Positions 33,345 through 41,905 of a stretch of DNA of 54,976 nt are shown here, one piece after another (position 1 is the first letter of the stretch; each line of letters begins with the position of its first letter). The notes below the pieces were generated by a model that saw only the letters and a program-made list of their open reading frames with translations, had not been told where the DNA came from and searched no databases. The position numbers were made by a program, and so were the translations under genes. The stretch comes from Natrialba taiwanensis DSM 12281 (GTDB lineage: Archaea > Halobacteriota > Halobacteria > Halobacteriales > Natrialbaceae): contig NZ_AOIL01000013.1 of the NCBI RefSeq assembly GCF_000337595.1, forward strand, positions 88,624-143,599, written 5' to 3'.

Positions 33345-33470
33345 CTACTGGGCGGACTCCGTCTCACGAGCGGACACGTACACGTCGTGCCCTGCAGCCT
33401 CGAGTTCAGTGACGACGTGCTTGAAGAAGTGGACGTTCGCCGCGTGTTGAATCGTAATAACGAAATCCAT
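33345..33470 (-). pseudogene. N-terminal remnant of a DUF354 (glycosyltransferase-like) gene
   Basis: Reads MDFVITIQHAANVHFFKHVV, TELEAAGHDVYVSARETESAQ and then stops. This is the first beta-alpha-beta unit of DUF354 proteins (MxxxITIQHPAHVHFFKH...ELEAxGHDV), which are normally about 330-350 residues. The family's Pro after His is replaced by Ala. No further match follows in any frame, so it is a deletion remnant rather than a frameshift. It could still be expressed as a 41-residue peptide. Confidence 0.7.
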
Positions 33471-33570
33471 CCTCGTGCCCGGCTGCAACTATTCGGACGG
33501 CAGTCCTTACTATCGGGTCAGTAGAACGGTCGCACAGATTGAAACCATCTGTAACAGTTGCCTGTCACTC

Positions 33571-33615
33571 ATTTCGCTTACTTCGCTTATTTCAATTATT
33601 TCGCTTATTTCGTTC
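33571..33615. repeat. AT-rich tandem 9-bp repeat (five units)
   Basis: Units ATTTCGCTT, ACTTCGCTT, ATTTCAATT, ATTTCGCTT and ATTTCGTTC head to tail. It is much richer in A+T than the surroundings and lies about 60 bp past the stop of the ThiR-like gene. No coding role is apparent. The whole of 33471-33673 has no gene. Confidence 0.85.
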
Positions 33616-33673
33616 GAGAACGCTTCCCGAGGCATAGCGATCACGACAGAGACGACAGCGGTAGTCGCCAGTA

Positions 33674-34597
33674 CTATGCCATCGATGCGTCGAGCAGTTC
33701 CCCGATCAGAGCGGCCGCATCGTCGGCGCTCTCACCGAACACGTACGTCGCCGGTTCGATACCGAACGCGCCGCTGTGATAGGCGACTCGCGGCACGCCG
33801 CCTCGTTCCTCGAACCGCGTTCGGAGGTGCTCACCACGGTCCTCGTAGTCCGCGCTGAACTCGAGTGGATCGAGTTCCATCTCGCGGGCAGCCTCGAGGA
33901 TCGCATCGTCGGTCGCGATGTTGATCGCGCCGCGAACGGCTGGATCGATCGCGCCTGCGGCGAGGATAGCCGTCGCGACGTGTTTCGACGCGCCGAACTC
34001 GGGATGTGCCGGGATTTCGATACGCCCGCCCATGGCGTAGATACGGCCGGGGATGGCGGCGACATCGGTTTCATCGCGCGCGTCCGGAAGCGCCATCCCG
34101 ACGTTCGTGCCGACGTTCGGAATGCAGTCGACCATTCCCGGCGTTGCGGCGAGCGTTCGGGCGGCCGTTCGGACGGTCGCGAGCACGTCCCGCTCGGCGC
34201 TGACCTCGGGATCGAGGCCGCGCACGCAGAGATCGCAGCCGAGGCCCCGGAGCGCGGGCATTTCCTCCTCGTGGAGTTCACAGATCGGGCCCCGGTCCTC
34301 GAGACTGCGGACGAGCGAGAGGAGTTCGGCAAGGGCGTCGTAGCCGTCCATCCCGCCGCTCGCGAGGCCGTCGGCGATGCGCTCGACCGTGGCGACGGTT
34401 TCTGGGTCGTCACGAAAGCGGTCGTCGCCGCCGCTCTCGCCGCTTACGTACTTGCTGACTGCGGCTTGGGTGACGCCGAGGTTCGCGGCGATTTCCTGTT
34501 GGGTCATCCCGCGCTCGGCGAGTTCGGCGGCGAGCATCGCCCGCACTGTCGGGAGAAATCGATCGACGACGAGTTCGCTGGGGAGCACGAGGGACAT
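33674..34597 (-). CDS. ThiR-like regulator: HTH plus ThiN (thiamine-phosphate synthase-like) domain
   Basis: 307 residues from ATG 34597; a CTTAAG box at 34622-34627 sits about 27 nt upstream. A helix-turn-helix (MTQQEIAANLGVTQAAVSKYVSGE, about 31-54) precedes a linker with CELHEEEMPALRGLGCDLCVRG (about 105-128) and a C-terminal ThiN domain (about 135-300: VDCIPNVGTNVGMALPDA, GRIYAMGGRIEIPAHPEFGASKHVATAIL, RVAYHSGAFGIEPATYVFG). HTH-ThiN fusions are described as archaeal thiamine-pathway regulators (ThiR), in which ThiN senses thiamine phosphate rather than making it. The likely local target is the thiamine ABC transporter at 50.1 kb. Confidence 0.85.
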   Translation of the reverse strand: MSLVLPSELVVDRFLPTVRAMLAAELAERGMTQQEIAANLGVTQAAVSKYVSGESGGDDRFRDDPETVATVERIADGLASGGMDGYDALAELLSLVRSLEDRGPICELHEEEMPALRGLGCDLCVRGLDPEVSAERDVLATVRTAARTLAATPGMVDCIPNVGTNVGMALPDARDETDVAAIPGRIYAMGGRIEIPAHPEFGASKHVATAILAAGAIDPAVRGAINIATDDAILEAAREMELDPLEFSADYEDRGEHLRTRFEERGGVPRVAYHSGAFGIEPATYVFGESADDAAALIGELLDASMA

Positions 34598-34604
34598 ACG
34601 CCGG

Positions 34605-34661
34605 CGTTCGAACGACACTGGCTTAAGTCCGACTACAGGCGGCGACGTGGGGTTCGAACGA
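34605..34661. promoter_or_regulatory. Two GTTCGAACGA sites around the thiR promoter
   Basis: A perfect 10-bp palindrome CGTTCGAACG (34605-34614) sits between the thiR TATA box and its start codon. GTTCGAACGA recurs at 34652-34661, in the divergent thiR/mvk region. Candidate autoregulatory operators. TTCGAA is a common hexamer in such genomes, so this is weak alone. Confidence 0.4.
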
Positions 34662-34676
34662 TCTCGAGAGGATAGG

Positions 34677-34683
34677 TATTAAT
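34677..34683 (+). promoter_or_regulatory. TATA-like box for mevalonate kinase
   Basis: TATTAAT is centred about 27 nt before the ATG at 34707, fitting a leaderless mRNA. Confidence 0.6.
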
Positions 34684-34706
34684 CGTCGTCGTACGAACGG
34701 CCGGAT

Positions 34707-35693
34707 ATGACAGTCTCGAGCGCCCCCGGGAAGGTCTATCTGTTCGGGGAGCACGCGGTCGTCTACGGCGAACCCGCCGTGCCGTGTGCGATCGAGGTGC
34801 GAGCACGGGTCGGCGTCAAACGCCGGGACGACAGCAAACTGCGAGTTCACGCCGAGGATCTCAGTCTGGACGGCTTTACGGTCGAGTACGGCGGCGGGGC
34901 CGACGAGCGGCCCGATGTCAACGCATCGGAGTCGCTGCTCATGGCCGCAACGCAGTACGTCGACAGCGCGATCGAGCAGGTTCGTGAAGTTACCGGCGAG
35001 GAGGATGTCGGCTTCGACGTGACGATCGAGAGCAATATCCCGCTCGGGGCGGGCCTTGGCTCCTCCGCGGCGGTCGTCGTCGCGGCGATCGACGCCGGCA
35101 CCCGCGCGCTCGGGACGACGCTCGAGCCGGTCGAACTCGCCGAACGCGCCTACCGAACCGAGCACGAGGTTCAGGACGGCCAGGCGTCACGCGCAGACAC
35201 GTTCTGTTCGGCGACGGGCGGTGCAGTCCGCGTCGAGGGCGACGACTGTCGATCGATCGACGCACCCGATCTTCCCCTCGTGATCGGCTTCGACGGCGGA
35301 GCCGGCGAGACAGGTGAACTCGTTTCCGGCGTGCGCACCCTCCGCGAGGAGTACGAGTTCGCCGCGGACACGGTCGAAGCGATCGGCGACATCGTCAGAA
35401 ACGGGGAGGACGCACTGGCCGACGGCGACGTCGCCGAACTCGGGCGACTCATGAACTTCAACCACGGGCTGCTCTCGGCGCTTGGCGTCTCCTCGCGCTC
35501 GCTCGAGACGATGGTCTGGGCGGCCCGCGACGCCGGGGCCGACGGCGCGAAGCTGACGGGTGCCGGCGGCGGCGGCTGTATCGTCGCCCTAGACCCGACC
35601 GAGGAAACCGAGACGGCCCTGTCGTTCACCCCGGGCTGCGAGGATGCATTCCGCGCCGAACTCGCCGAGGAGGGGGTGCGCCGGATCGAATGA
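34707..35693 (+). CDS. mvk: Mevalonate kinase
   Basis: 328-residue GHMP kinase phosphorylating mevalonate. The N-terminal SSAPGKVYLFGEHAVVYGEPAVPCAI with the substrate-binding region, the ATP loop NIPLGAGLGSSAAVVVAAI (about 110-129) and the C-terminal GAKLTGAGGGGCIVAL (about 275-290) are all intact. Downstream IPK overlaps by 4 bp. The pair reflects the archaeal route in which the final phosphorylation is on isopentenyl phosphate. Confidence 0.95.
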   Translation: MTVSSAPGKVYLFGEHAVVYGEPAVPCAIEVRARVGVKRRDDSKLRVHAEDLSLDGFTVEYGGGADERPDVNASESLLMAATQYVDSAIEQVREVTGEEDVGFDVTIESNIPLGAGLGSSAAVVVAAIDAGTRALGTTLEPVELAERAYRTEHEVQDGQASRADTFCSATGGAVRVEGDDCRSIDAPDLPLVIGFDGGAGETGELVSGVRTLREEYEFAADTVEAIGDIVRNGEDALADGDVAELGRLMNFNHGLLSALGVSSRSLETMVWAARDAGADGAKLTGAGGGGCIVALDPTEETETALSFTPGCEDAFRAELAEEGVRRIE

Positions 35694-36442
35694 TCGTCCT
35701 GAAACTCGGCGGCAGCGCGATCACCGACAAGGACCGCCCGGAAACGCTCGACGGTCAGTCACTCGCCGCGGCGACGGATGCGATCGCGAGTTCGTTCGGT
35801 GCGGACGGAGACGGTGCGGTCGACGAACTCGTCATCGTCCACGGCGGCGGCAGCTTCGGCCACCACAACGCGAGCGAACACGGCGTGACCACGACTGCGG
35901 GAAGCCGCGATCCGGCCGCCATCCACGACATCCACGGCGCGATGACGACGCTAAACGAGTTCGTCCTGAGCCGCCTCCTCGAGCGCGACGTGCCGGCGGT
36001 GCCGGTGCATCCGTTCTCTGCGGCCCACCGCGATGCCGACGGCGAACTCGCGCTCCCGAGCGGGCAGGTCGAGACGCTCGTCGGGGAGGGATTCGTTCCG
36101 GTCCTCCACGGCGACCTCGTCGCACACGTCGGCGAAGGCGCGACCGTCGTCAGCGGGGACGAACTCGTCGCTGAACTCGCCTGCAGTCTCGATGCGGATC
36201 GGATCGGCCTCTGTTCAACGGTCCCCGGCGTCCTCGACGATGCGGATACGGTCGTCCCCGAAATCGGCTCGTTCGACGCCGTCGCGGACGTGCTCGGCGA
36301 AAGCGAGTCGACCGACGTGACCGGTGGAATGGCCGCGAAGGTGCAAGCGCTTCTCGAACTCGACGCCGAGGCGTCGATCTTCGGACTCGAGGGGATCGAG
36401 CGCTTCCTTGCGGGCGAGAACCCGGGAACGACGGTGCAGTAA
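35690..36442 (+). CDS. Isopentenyl phosphate kinase
   Basis: 250-residue amino-acid-kinase-fold enzyme converting isopentenyl phosphate to IPP, the last step of the archaeal modified mevalonate pathway. MIVLKLGGSAITDKDRPETL opens the ATP site, VIVHGGGSFGHHNASEHG carries the glycine-rich loop and the substrate-phosphate-binding His of IPKs, and GVLDDADTVVPEI and VTGGMAAKVQALLEL are typical for the C-terminal half. Translationally coupled to mvk. Confidence 0.94.
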   Translation: MIVLKLGGSAITDKDRPETLDGQSLAAATDAIASSFGADGDGAVDELVIVHGGGSFGHHNASEHGVTTTAGSRDPAAIHDIHGAMTTLNEFVLSRLLERDVPAVPVHPFSAAHRDADGELALPSGQVETLVGEGFVPVLHGDLVAHVGEGATVVSGDELVAELACSLDADRIGLCSTVPGVLDDADTVVPEIGSFDAVADVLGESESTDVTGGMAAKVQALLELDAEASIFGLEGIERFLAGENPGTTVQ

Positions 36443-36496
36443 AGCTATTCTGACCCCGCTTCTCGCCTCGGTACCGGTAATGTGTAACCCACTGTG

Positions 36497-36503
36497 TTTT
36501 TAA
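36497..36503 (+). promoter_or_regulatory. TATA-like box for the RNase J leader RNA
   Basis: TTTTTAA within GTGTT-TTT-AACAC (36494-36506). Transcription would start near 36525-36530, about 175 nt before the RNase J start. No TATA box is visible closer to that gene. Confidence 0.5.
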
Positions 36504-36527
36504 CACCCGGGCGTGTAGATGGGGATA

Positions 36528-36660
36528 GCGAAACCCGCGGGCAAGTGCGTCTCGGTGTGGTTGGCCGGAGAACGCCGGCTAATCATGGGTTGCCGAACGC
36601 ATAGCGGGATGGCCGATGTGCTGTAAGACGCCGGGGCCGGATGAATCGAAGTCCGCGGAC
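36528..36660 (+). ncRNA. Predicted structured RNA (three-way junction) upstream of RNase J
   Basis: Hand folding gives a closing helix CCGCGG (36535-36540)/CCGCGG (36653-36658). Inside it, hairpin A pairs 36545-36550 with 36597-36602, 36552-36555 with 36593-36596 and an 11-bp top helix 36558-36568/36575-36585 with loop AGAACG. Hairpin B pairs GCGG (36604-36607) with CCGC (36653-36656), competing with the closing helix, and GGCC (36611-36614) with GGCC (36635-36638). No open reading frame of note lies in it. Either a 5' leader of the RNase J mRNA or an independent small RNA. Not matched to tRNA, SRP RNA or RNase P RNA. Confidence 0.5.
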
Positions 36661-36701
36661 TGTTTCGATGAGAGTCATACGGACTTTCAGTGCTACGAAC
36701 T

Positions 36702-38054
36702 ATGGAAATCGAAATCGCAACAATTGGCGGCTACGAAGAAGTCGGACGGCAGATGACTGCCGTTCGCGCCGGTGACGACGTCGTTATCTTCGACATGGGA
36801 CTGAACCTCTCGCAGGTTCTGATCCACGACAACGTCGAAACCGAGCGGATGCACAGTCTCGACCTGATCGACATGGGCGCAATCCCGGACGATCGGGTCA
36901 TGAGCGACCTCGAAGGCGACGTCCAGGCCATCGTGCCCACGCACGGCCACTTGGACCACATCGGTGCCATCTCGAAGTTGGCCCACCGGTACGACGCGCC
37001 GATCGTCGCCACGCCGTTTACGATCGAACTGGTCAAACAACAGATCGAGAGCGAACAGAAGTTCGGCGTCGAGAACGACCTGGTCAAGATGGATGCCGGC
37101 GAGACGATGTCGATCGGCGACTCCGGCAAGGTTGATCTCGAGTTCGTCAACGTCACGCACTCGATCATCGACGCGATCAACCCGGTACTTCACACGCCCG
37201 AAGGCGCGGTCGTCTACGGGCTGGACAAACGCATGGACCACACGCCGGTGCTCGGCGATCCGATCGACATGGAACGGTTCCGCGAGATCGGTCGCGAGGG
37301 CGAAGGCGTTCTCTGTTATATTGAGGACTGTACGAACGCCGGCCGGAAGGGACGCACCCCCTCCGAGAACGTCGCGCGTGAACACCTTCGGGACACCCTC
37401 TACAGCATGGAGGACTACGACGGCGGGATCGTCGCGACGACGTTCTCAAGTCACATCGCCCGCGTGAAGAGCCTCGTCGAGTTCGCAGACGATATCGGTC
37501 GTCAGCCGGTCCTGCTCGGACGCTCGATGGAGAAGTACTCCGGCACCGCGGAACGACTCGACTTCGTCGACTTCCCGACGGATCTGGGAATGTTCGGGCA
37601 CCGCAAGTCCGTCGACCGCACCTTCAAGCGAATCATGAACGAGGGCAAGGAGAACTTCCTCCCCGTCGTCACCGGCCACCAGGGAGAGCCACGCGCGATG
37701 CTGACGCGAATGGCCCGCGGCGAGACGCCATACGAACTGGACAACGGTGACAAGGTCGTCTTCTCGGCTCGCGTTATCCCCGAACCGACCAACGAGGGGC
37801 AACGCTACCAGGCCGAGAAGTTGCTCGGCATGCAGGGTGCCCGTATCTACGACGATATCCACGTCTCCGGCCACATGAATCAGGAAGGCCACTATCAGAT
37901 GCTCGACGCGCTCCAGCCGCAGAACATCATCCCTGCCCACCAGGACCTAGAGCACCTGGCCAAGTACATCGACCTCGCCGAGAACCAGGGATACCAGCTC
38001 GGTCGGGATCTCCACGCGACGCGCAACGGGAACCTTATCCAGCTTGTCGAGTGA
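36702..38054 (+). CDS. rnj: Ribonuclease J (metallo-beta-lactamase/beta-CASP RNase)
   Basis: 450 residues from ATG 36702 ([26 protein letters not shown]). The MBL metal motif THGHLDH (H81, H83, D85, H86) is followed by [17 protein letters not shown], the beta-CASP region [36 protein letters not shown] and the C-terminal [32 protein letters not shown]. Archaeal RNase J is a 5'-3' exonuclease in RNA decay. It sits between isoprenoid genes, two bases ahead of idsA, an association seen in haloarchaea without obvious functional logic. Confidence 0.95.
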   Translation: MEIEIATIGGYEEVGRQMTAVRAGDDVVIFDMGLNLSQVLIHDNVETERMHSLDLIDMGAIPDDRVMSDLEGDVQAIVPTHGHLDHIGAISKLAHRYDAPIVATPFTIELVKQQIESEQKFGVENDLVKMDAGETMSIGDSGKVDLEFVNVTHSIIDAINPVLHTPEGAVVYGLDKRMDHTPVLGDPIDMERFREIGREGEGVLCYIEDCTNAGRKGRTPSENVAREHLRDTLYSMEDYDGGIVATTFSSHIARVKSLVEFADDIGRQPVLLGRSMEKYSGTAERLDFVDFPTDLGMFGHRKSVDRTFKRIMNEGKENFLPVVTGHQGEPRAMLTRMARGETPYELDNGDKVVFSARVIPEPTNEGQRYQAEKLLGMQGARIYDDIHVSGHMNQEGHYQMLDALQPQNIIPAHQDLEHLAKYIDLAENQGYQLGRDLHATRNGNLIQLVE

Positions 38055-38055
38055 T

Positions 38056-39105
38056 ATGACAACCCCCAAGGCACGTGAGGAGGCGGTACTCGAAGCGGTT
38101 CGAAAGCGCCGCGAACTGGTCAACGACGCGATTCCCGAGGAGTTGCCAATCCAGCGGCCAGAACGGCTCTACGAGGCCTCGCGATACCTCCTCGATGCGG
38201 GCGGGAAACGGTTGCGACCGACCGTCTTGCTCGCAACGGCCGAAGCGCTCGCGGATGTCGAGCCGTTGACGACTGATTATCGGACGTTCCCGACGCTGAC
38301 CGGCGAGCCGATCGATCTCATGGACGCCGCCGTTAGCGTCGAGGTCATTCAGTCATTTACGCTGATCCACGACGACATCATGGACGACGACGACCTCCGA
38401 CGAGGCGTCCCCGCCGTCCACCGCGAGTACGACCTCGAGACGGCGATTCTGGCCGGCGACACACTCTACTCGAAGGCCTTCGAGATCATGCTCGAAACGG
38501 GTGCCGACCCATCCCGAATGGTCGACGCGCTCGACGTGCTCGCGACGACCTGTACGAAGATCTGTGAGGGCCAGGCGCTCGACGTAACCTTCGAAGAGCG
38601 CGACGCTATTGTCCCCGAGGAGTACCTCGAGATGGTCGAACAGAAGACCGCCGTCCTCTACGCCGCTTCCGCGTGTCTCCCGGCCATCCTGCAGGGTGCA
38701 GACCAGTCGACGATCGATGCCCTCTACGGCTACGGACTCGACATCGGCCGCGCCTTCCAGATCCAAGACGACGTGCTCGATCTCACCGTCCCGAGCGACA
38801 AACTCGGTAAACAGCGCGGCAGCGACCTCGTCGAGGAGAAACAGACACTCATCACCGTCCACGCCCGCGATCAGGGGCTCGCTGTCGAGGACCTCGTCGA
38901 CACCACGGACGTCGACGCCGTCACCGAGGCCGAAATCGATGACGCCGTCGCCGAACTCGAAGCCGCCGGCTCGATCAGTTACGCCAACGAGACCGCCCGC
39001 GATCTGGTTACCCAGGGCAAGAACCGACTCGACGTGTTGCCGGACAACGACGCTCGCGATCTGCTCTGTGAACTCGGGGACTACCTGATCGAACGCGGCT
39101 ACTGA
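38056..39105 (+). CDS. idsA: Geranylgeranyl/farnesyl diphosphate synthase
   Basis: 349-residue trans-prenyltransferase for archaeal lipid chains. First aspartate-rich motif DDIMD (D106-D110) within TLIHDDIMDDDDLRRGVPAVH, GGKRLRP near residue 53, and second motif QIQDDVLD (D238-D242). The residues just before the first motif (VIQSFTLIHDD) set product length; Phe and Thr here leave a deep pocket compatible with C20, but chain length cannot be settled by eye. Start ATG 38056, two bases after the RNase J stop. Confidence 0.93.
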   Translation: MTTPKAREEAVLEAVRKRRELVNDAIPEELPIQRPERLYEASRYLLDAGGKRLRPTVLLATAEALADVEPLTTDYRTFPTLTGEPIDLMDAAVSVEVIQSFTLIHDDIMDDDDLRRGVPAVHREYDLETAILAGDTLYSKAFEIMLETGADPSRMVDALDVLATTCTKICEGQALDVTFEERDAIVPEEYLEMVEQKTAVLYAASACLPAILQGADQSTIDALYGYGLDIGRAFQIQDDVLDLTVPSDKLGKQRGSDLVEEKQTLITVHARDQGLAVEDLVDTTDVDAVTEAEIDDAVAELEAAGSISYANETARDLVTQGKNRLDVLPDNDARDLLCELGDYLIERGY

Positions 39106-39236
39106 GCACTGCGCACCGCGCACCGCGTCGACCGACGTGCAACGCGCACCCGTTTTGTGGCAGCTACCCGATCAGCGTCCGATACGGCGAGTCGACACCG
39201 CGAGGGTTTTGGTCCGGGCACCAATACCCCCGAGTA

Positions 39237-40955
39237 ATGAATGACGATCTCCGCGAGCGCGTCGAGCGCGAAGCCGAGAAACACGCGCTGTTAAACGCCG
39301 TCAAACACGAAAGCGACGCCAACGTCGGTGCCGTGATGGGGCCGCTCATGGGTGACAACCCCGAGTTCAGAGCGCACGCAGACGACATTCCCGGCGTCAT
39401 CGGCGGCGTCATCGGACAGGTCAACGATCTCGCGTACGACGCCAAACGCGAGCGCCTCGAAGAACTCGCGCCGGATGAACTCGCTGAACTCGAGGCGGAA
39501 GACGAGGAGGACGAACACGACCTGCCGTCCCTTCCTAACGCGGACGATGTCGAGGAGGTCCGCATGCGGTGTGCGCCGAATCCGAACGGGCCGTGGCACG
39601 TCGGCCACGCGCGAATGCCGGCGGTCATCGGCACGTACCGCGATCGCTATGACGGCTGGTTCTGCGTCCGGTTCGACGACACGGACCCCGAGACGAAGCG
39701 ACCGGATCTCGACGCCTACGATGCGATTCTCGACGATCTCGACTACCTCGGGTTCGAACCCGACGACGTGTATCGAGCGAGCGACCGGCTTGAGACGTAC
39801 TACGAGCACGCTCGCGACCTGATCGACATGGACGGGGCCTACACCTGCTCCTGTTCGGGAGAGGCCTTCTCCGAGCTGAAGAACGCGGGCGAGGCCTGTC
39901 CGCACCGCGGCAAGGACGCCGACACCGTCCACGAGGAGTTCGAGGGAATGATCGCCGGCGAGTACGAGAGCGGCGAGATGGTGCTCCGGGTCAAAACCGA
40001 TATCGAGCACAAGAACCCCGCCCTTCGCGACTGGGTTGCATTCCGGATGATCGACACACCCCACCCCCGCGAGGAGGCCAACGAGTACCGGTGCTGGCCT
40101 ATGCTCGACTTCCAGTCCGGAATCGACGATCACCTGCTTGGAATCTCTCACATCATCCGCGGGATCGACCTGCAGGACTCCGCGAAACGCCAGCAGTTCG
40201 TCTACGACTACTTCGACTGGGAGTACCCCGAAGTCATCCACTGGGGCCACGTTCAGGTCGACGCCTACGACGTGAAGATGAGCACCTCGACGATTTCTGA
40301 ACTGATCGACGAGGGCGAACTCGACGGCTGGGACGACCCGCGCGCGCCGACGCTCAAAAGCCTCCGCCGCCGGGGCATTCGCGGCGAGGCCATCGTCGAT
40401 GCGATGGTCGAACTCGGCACCTCGACGAGCGACGTCGACCTCGCGATGAGCGCTATCTACGCGACCAACCGCGAACTCATCGACGACGAAACCGACCGTC
40501 GGTTCCTCGTCCGCGACGGCACTGAACTCGTACTCGGCGGCGACCCACCCGCAGAAGCCAATCCGCCGCTCCATCCGGACCACGAAGAGCGTGGCGTCCG
40601 CGAAATCCCCGTTGGCGATGCAGTCTTGCTTGAACCGGCAGACGTCCCCGACAACGGAACGCGCGTCTGGCTCAAGGGACTCGGCTGCGTCGAGGCCACT
40701 GCGGACGAACTCGAGTTCACCGGTGCGGATATCGACGTGGTCCGTGAGGAGGGTGTCGATGTCGTCCACTGGGTGCCAGCGGCCGAGAGCGTCCCGGTTC
40801 GGCTGCGAACGATCACGGGCGACGTCTCCGGGCGAGCGGAACCCGGTGTTGCTGAACTCGAATCGGACGAGATGGTGCAGTTCGAACGGGTTGGATTCGC
40901 CCGAATCGATCACCACGATGGCGACGAAACGGTAGCGTACTACACGCACGACTGA
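39237..40955 (+). CDS. gltX: Glutamyl-tRNA synthetase (archaeal type)
   Basis: 572 residues. Archaeal GluRS of the GlnRS-like class Ib branch. HVGH (121-124) is the HIGH motif and VKMSTS (346-351) the KMSKS equivalent. FDDTDPETKRPDL and HWGHVQVD are family blocks. The first 100 residues are an archaeal N-terminal extension; the C-terminal region is the beta-barrel anticodon-binding domain. Most haloarchaea also charge tRNA-Gln with Glu through this enzyme and GatDE, so it is probably non-discriminating (inference). Confidence 0.95.
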   Translation: MNDDLRERVEREAEKHALLNAVKHESDANVGAVMGPLMGDNPEFRAHADDIPGVIGGVIGQVNDLAYDAKRERLEELAPDELAELEAEDEEDEHDLPSLPNADDVEEVRMRCAPNPNGPWHVGHARMPAVIGTYRDRYDGWFCVRFDDTDPETKRPDLDAYDAILDDLDYLGFEPDDVYRASDRLETYYEHARDLIDMDGAYTCSCSGEAFSELKNAGEACPHRGKDADTVHEEFEGMIAGEYESGEMVLRVKTDIEHKNPALRDWVAFRMIDTPHPREEANEYRCWPMLDFQSGIDDHLLGISHIIRGIDLQDSAKRQQFVYDYFDWEYPEVIHWGHVQVDAYDVKMSTSTISELIDEGELDGWDDPRAPTLKSLRRRGIRGEAIVDAMVELGTSTSDVDLAMSAIYATNRELIDDETDRRFLVRDGTELVLGGDPPAEANPPLHPDHEERGVREIPVGDAVLLEPADVPDNGTRVWLKGLGCVEATADELEFTGADIDVVREEGVDVVHWVPAAESVPVRLRTITGDVSGRAEPGVAELESDEMVQFERVGFARIDHHDGDETVAYYTHD

Positions 40956-41116
40956 TGTACCGGACCGGTCACGATCCGCGATCGAAGCCTGCGCCGGGGC
41001 GCTGGTGGATCGGAACGCCGGTCGAGCGCAGATATCGACGAAAATAGTATTGCTTCGGTTGGGACGATCGCTCGGCGAGTTCGTGTTCGAGTACGGGTGC
41101 GGGTGCGACGGGAGCG

Positions 41117-41767
41117 TTATTCGTCGCTTTCGTTGCCGTTCCCCATGCTTTCGTTGCCGTTTTCGCTCTCGTTACCGTTCTCCATACTTTCGTTGCCGTT
41201 CTCGGTTTCGTTACCGTTGCCGGTCTCGTTACCGTTTCCACCGCCGTTGCCGTCCGAACCCTGCTGCAGGTCGATCGTTCCACGCATCTGGTTCTCGTGT
41301 GGGCGGCAGACGTATTCTGCCATCTCGCTCGTGACTTCCTCGATTTCGAGGGTCTGAGTTTCGCCTTCCTCGTTCATCACCTCGGTCGAGAGGTCGTTGA
41401 CGACTTCGTCGTTCTCGTCGACAATCTCGAGATTGTGTCCGGCCCCATCGCCGTTCTCCCAGGTGATCTCGTACGACTCGCCTTCGAAGAGGACCAGCGA
41501 GGGATTGGTCTCCCCCTCGATCGGACTCGGCGAATTCCCTTCCCAACCGCTTGTCACTCCGGTGAGTTCGATTTCGCTGACTCCTTCCCACTCGCTGACA
41601 TCTGTGCCGCCGTTACCGCCACCATTGCCGCCGCCGTTTCCGCCGCCGTTGCCGCCACCATTTCCACCGTCGCCGTTGTCCGCACAACCCGCGAGAAGAC
41701 CGGCCGCACCGACGGCACCGGATATCTTGAGGATCGTCCGCCGCGTCGTGGAATCGTTTTCTACCAT
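41117..41767 (-). CDS. Tat-exported cupredoxin (halocyanin-like) lipoprotein with repeat tails
   Basis: 216 residues from ATG 41767. Twin-arginine signal TTRRTILK (RR 9-10) and lipobox LLAGC with C28. A Gly/Asn-rich spacer (31-53, GGGN repeats) leads to the cupredoxin domain (about 55-170). Type I copper ligands are H111 (GAGHNLEI), C154 and H157 (YVCRPH) and M161, all present. After residue 170 comes a second low-complexity tail made of NGNES/ENGNES units. Likely a membrane-anchored blue copper electron carrier on the outer cell face. A GATTTAAC box (about 41793-41800) supports the start. Confidence 0.88.
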   Translation of the reverse strand: MVENDSTTRRTILKISGAVGAAGLLAGCADNGDGGNGGGNGGGNGGGNGGGNGGTDVSEWEGVSEIELTGVTSGWEGNSPSPIEGETNPSLVLFEGESYEITWENGDGAGHNLEIVDENDEVVNDLSTEVMNEEGETQTLEIEEVTSEMAEYVCRPHENQMRGTIDLQQGSDGNGGGNGNETGNGNETENGNESMENGNESENGNESMGNGNESDE

Positions 41768-41905
41768 GTCTCGCCCTACAACTCCCACAAGTGTTAAATC
41801 AAATCCGGCACACTGATGACTATCTCAGTTTTTTAGACCATACATGGTTGTATTTTTGGACATTCAGTCACGTCCCGAAGAATCTCAGAAACGATCGTCT
41901 GTCAC

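Noticed and set aside
36528-36660. Whether the RNase J upstream RNA is a box H/ACA guide, SRP RNA or RNase P RNA
   Set aside because: No ACA box at the right distance, no SRP domain IV motif and no RNase P conserved regions were found; the hairpin internal loop is too asymmetric for a pseudouridylation pocket.
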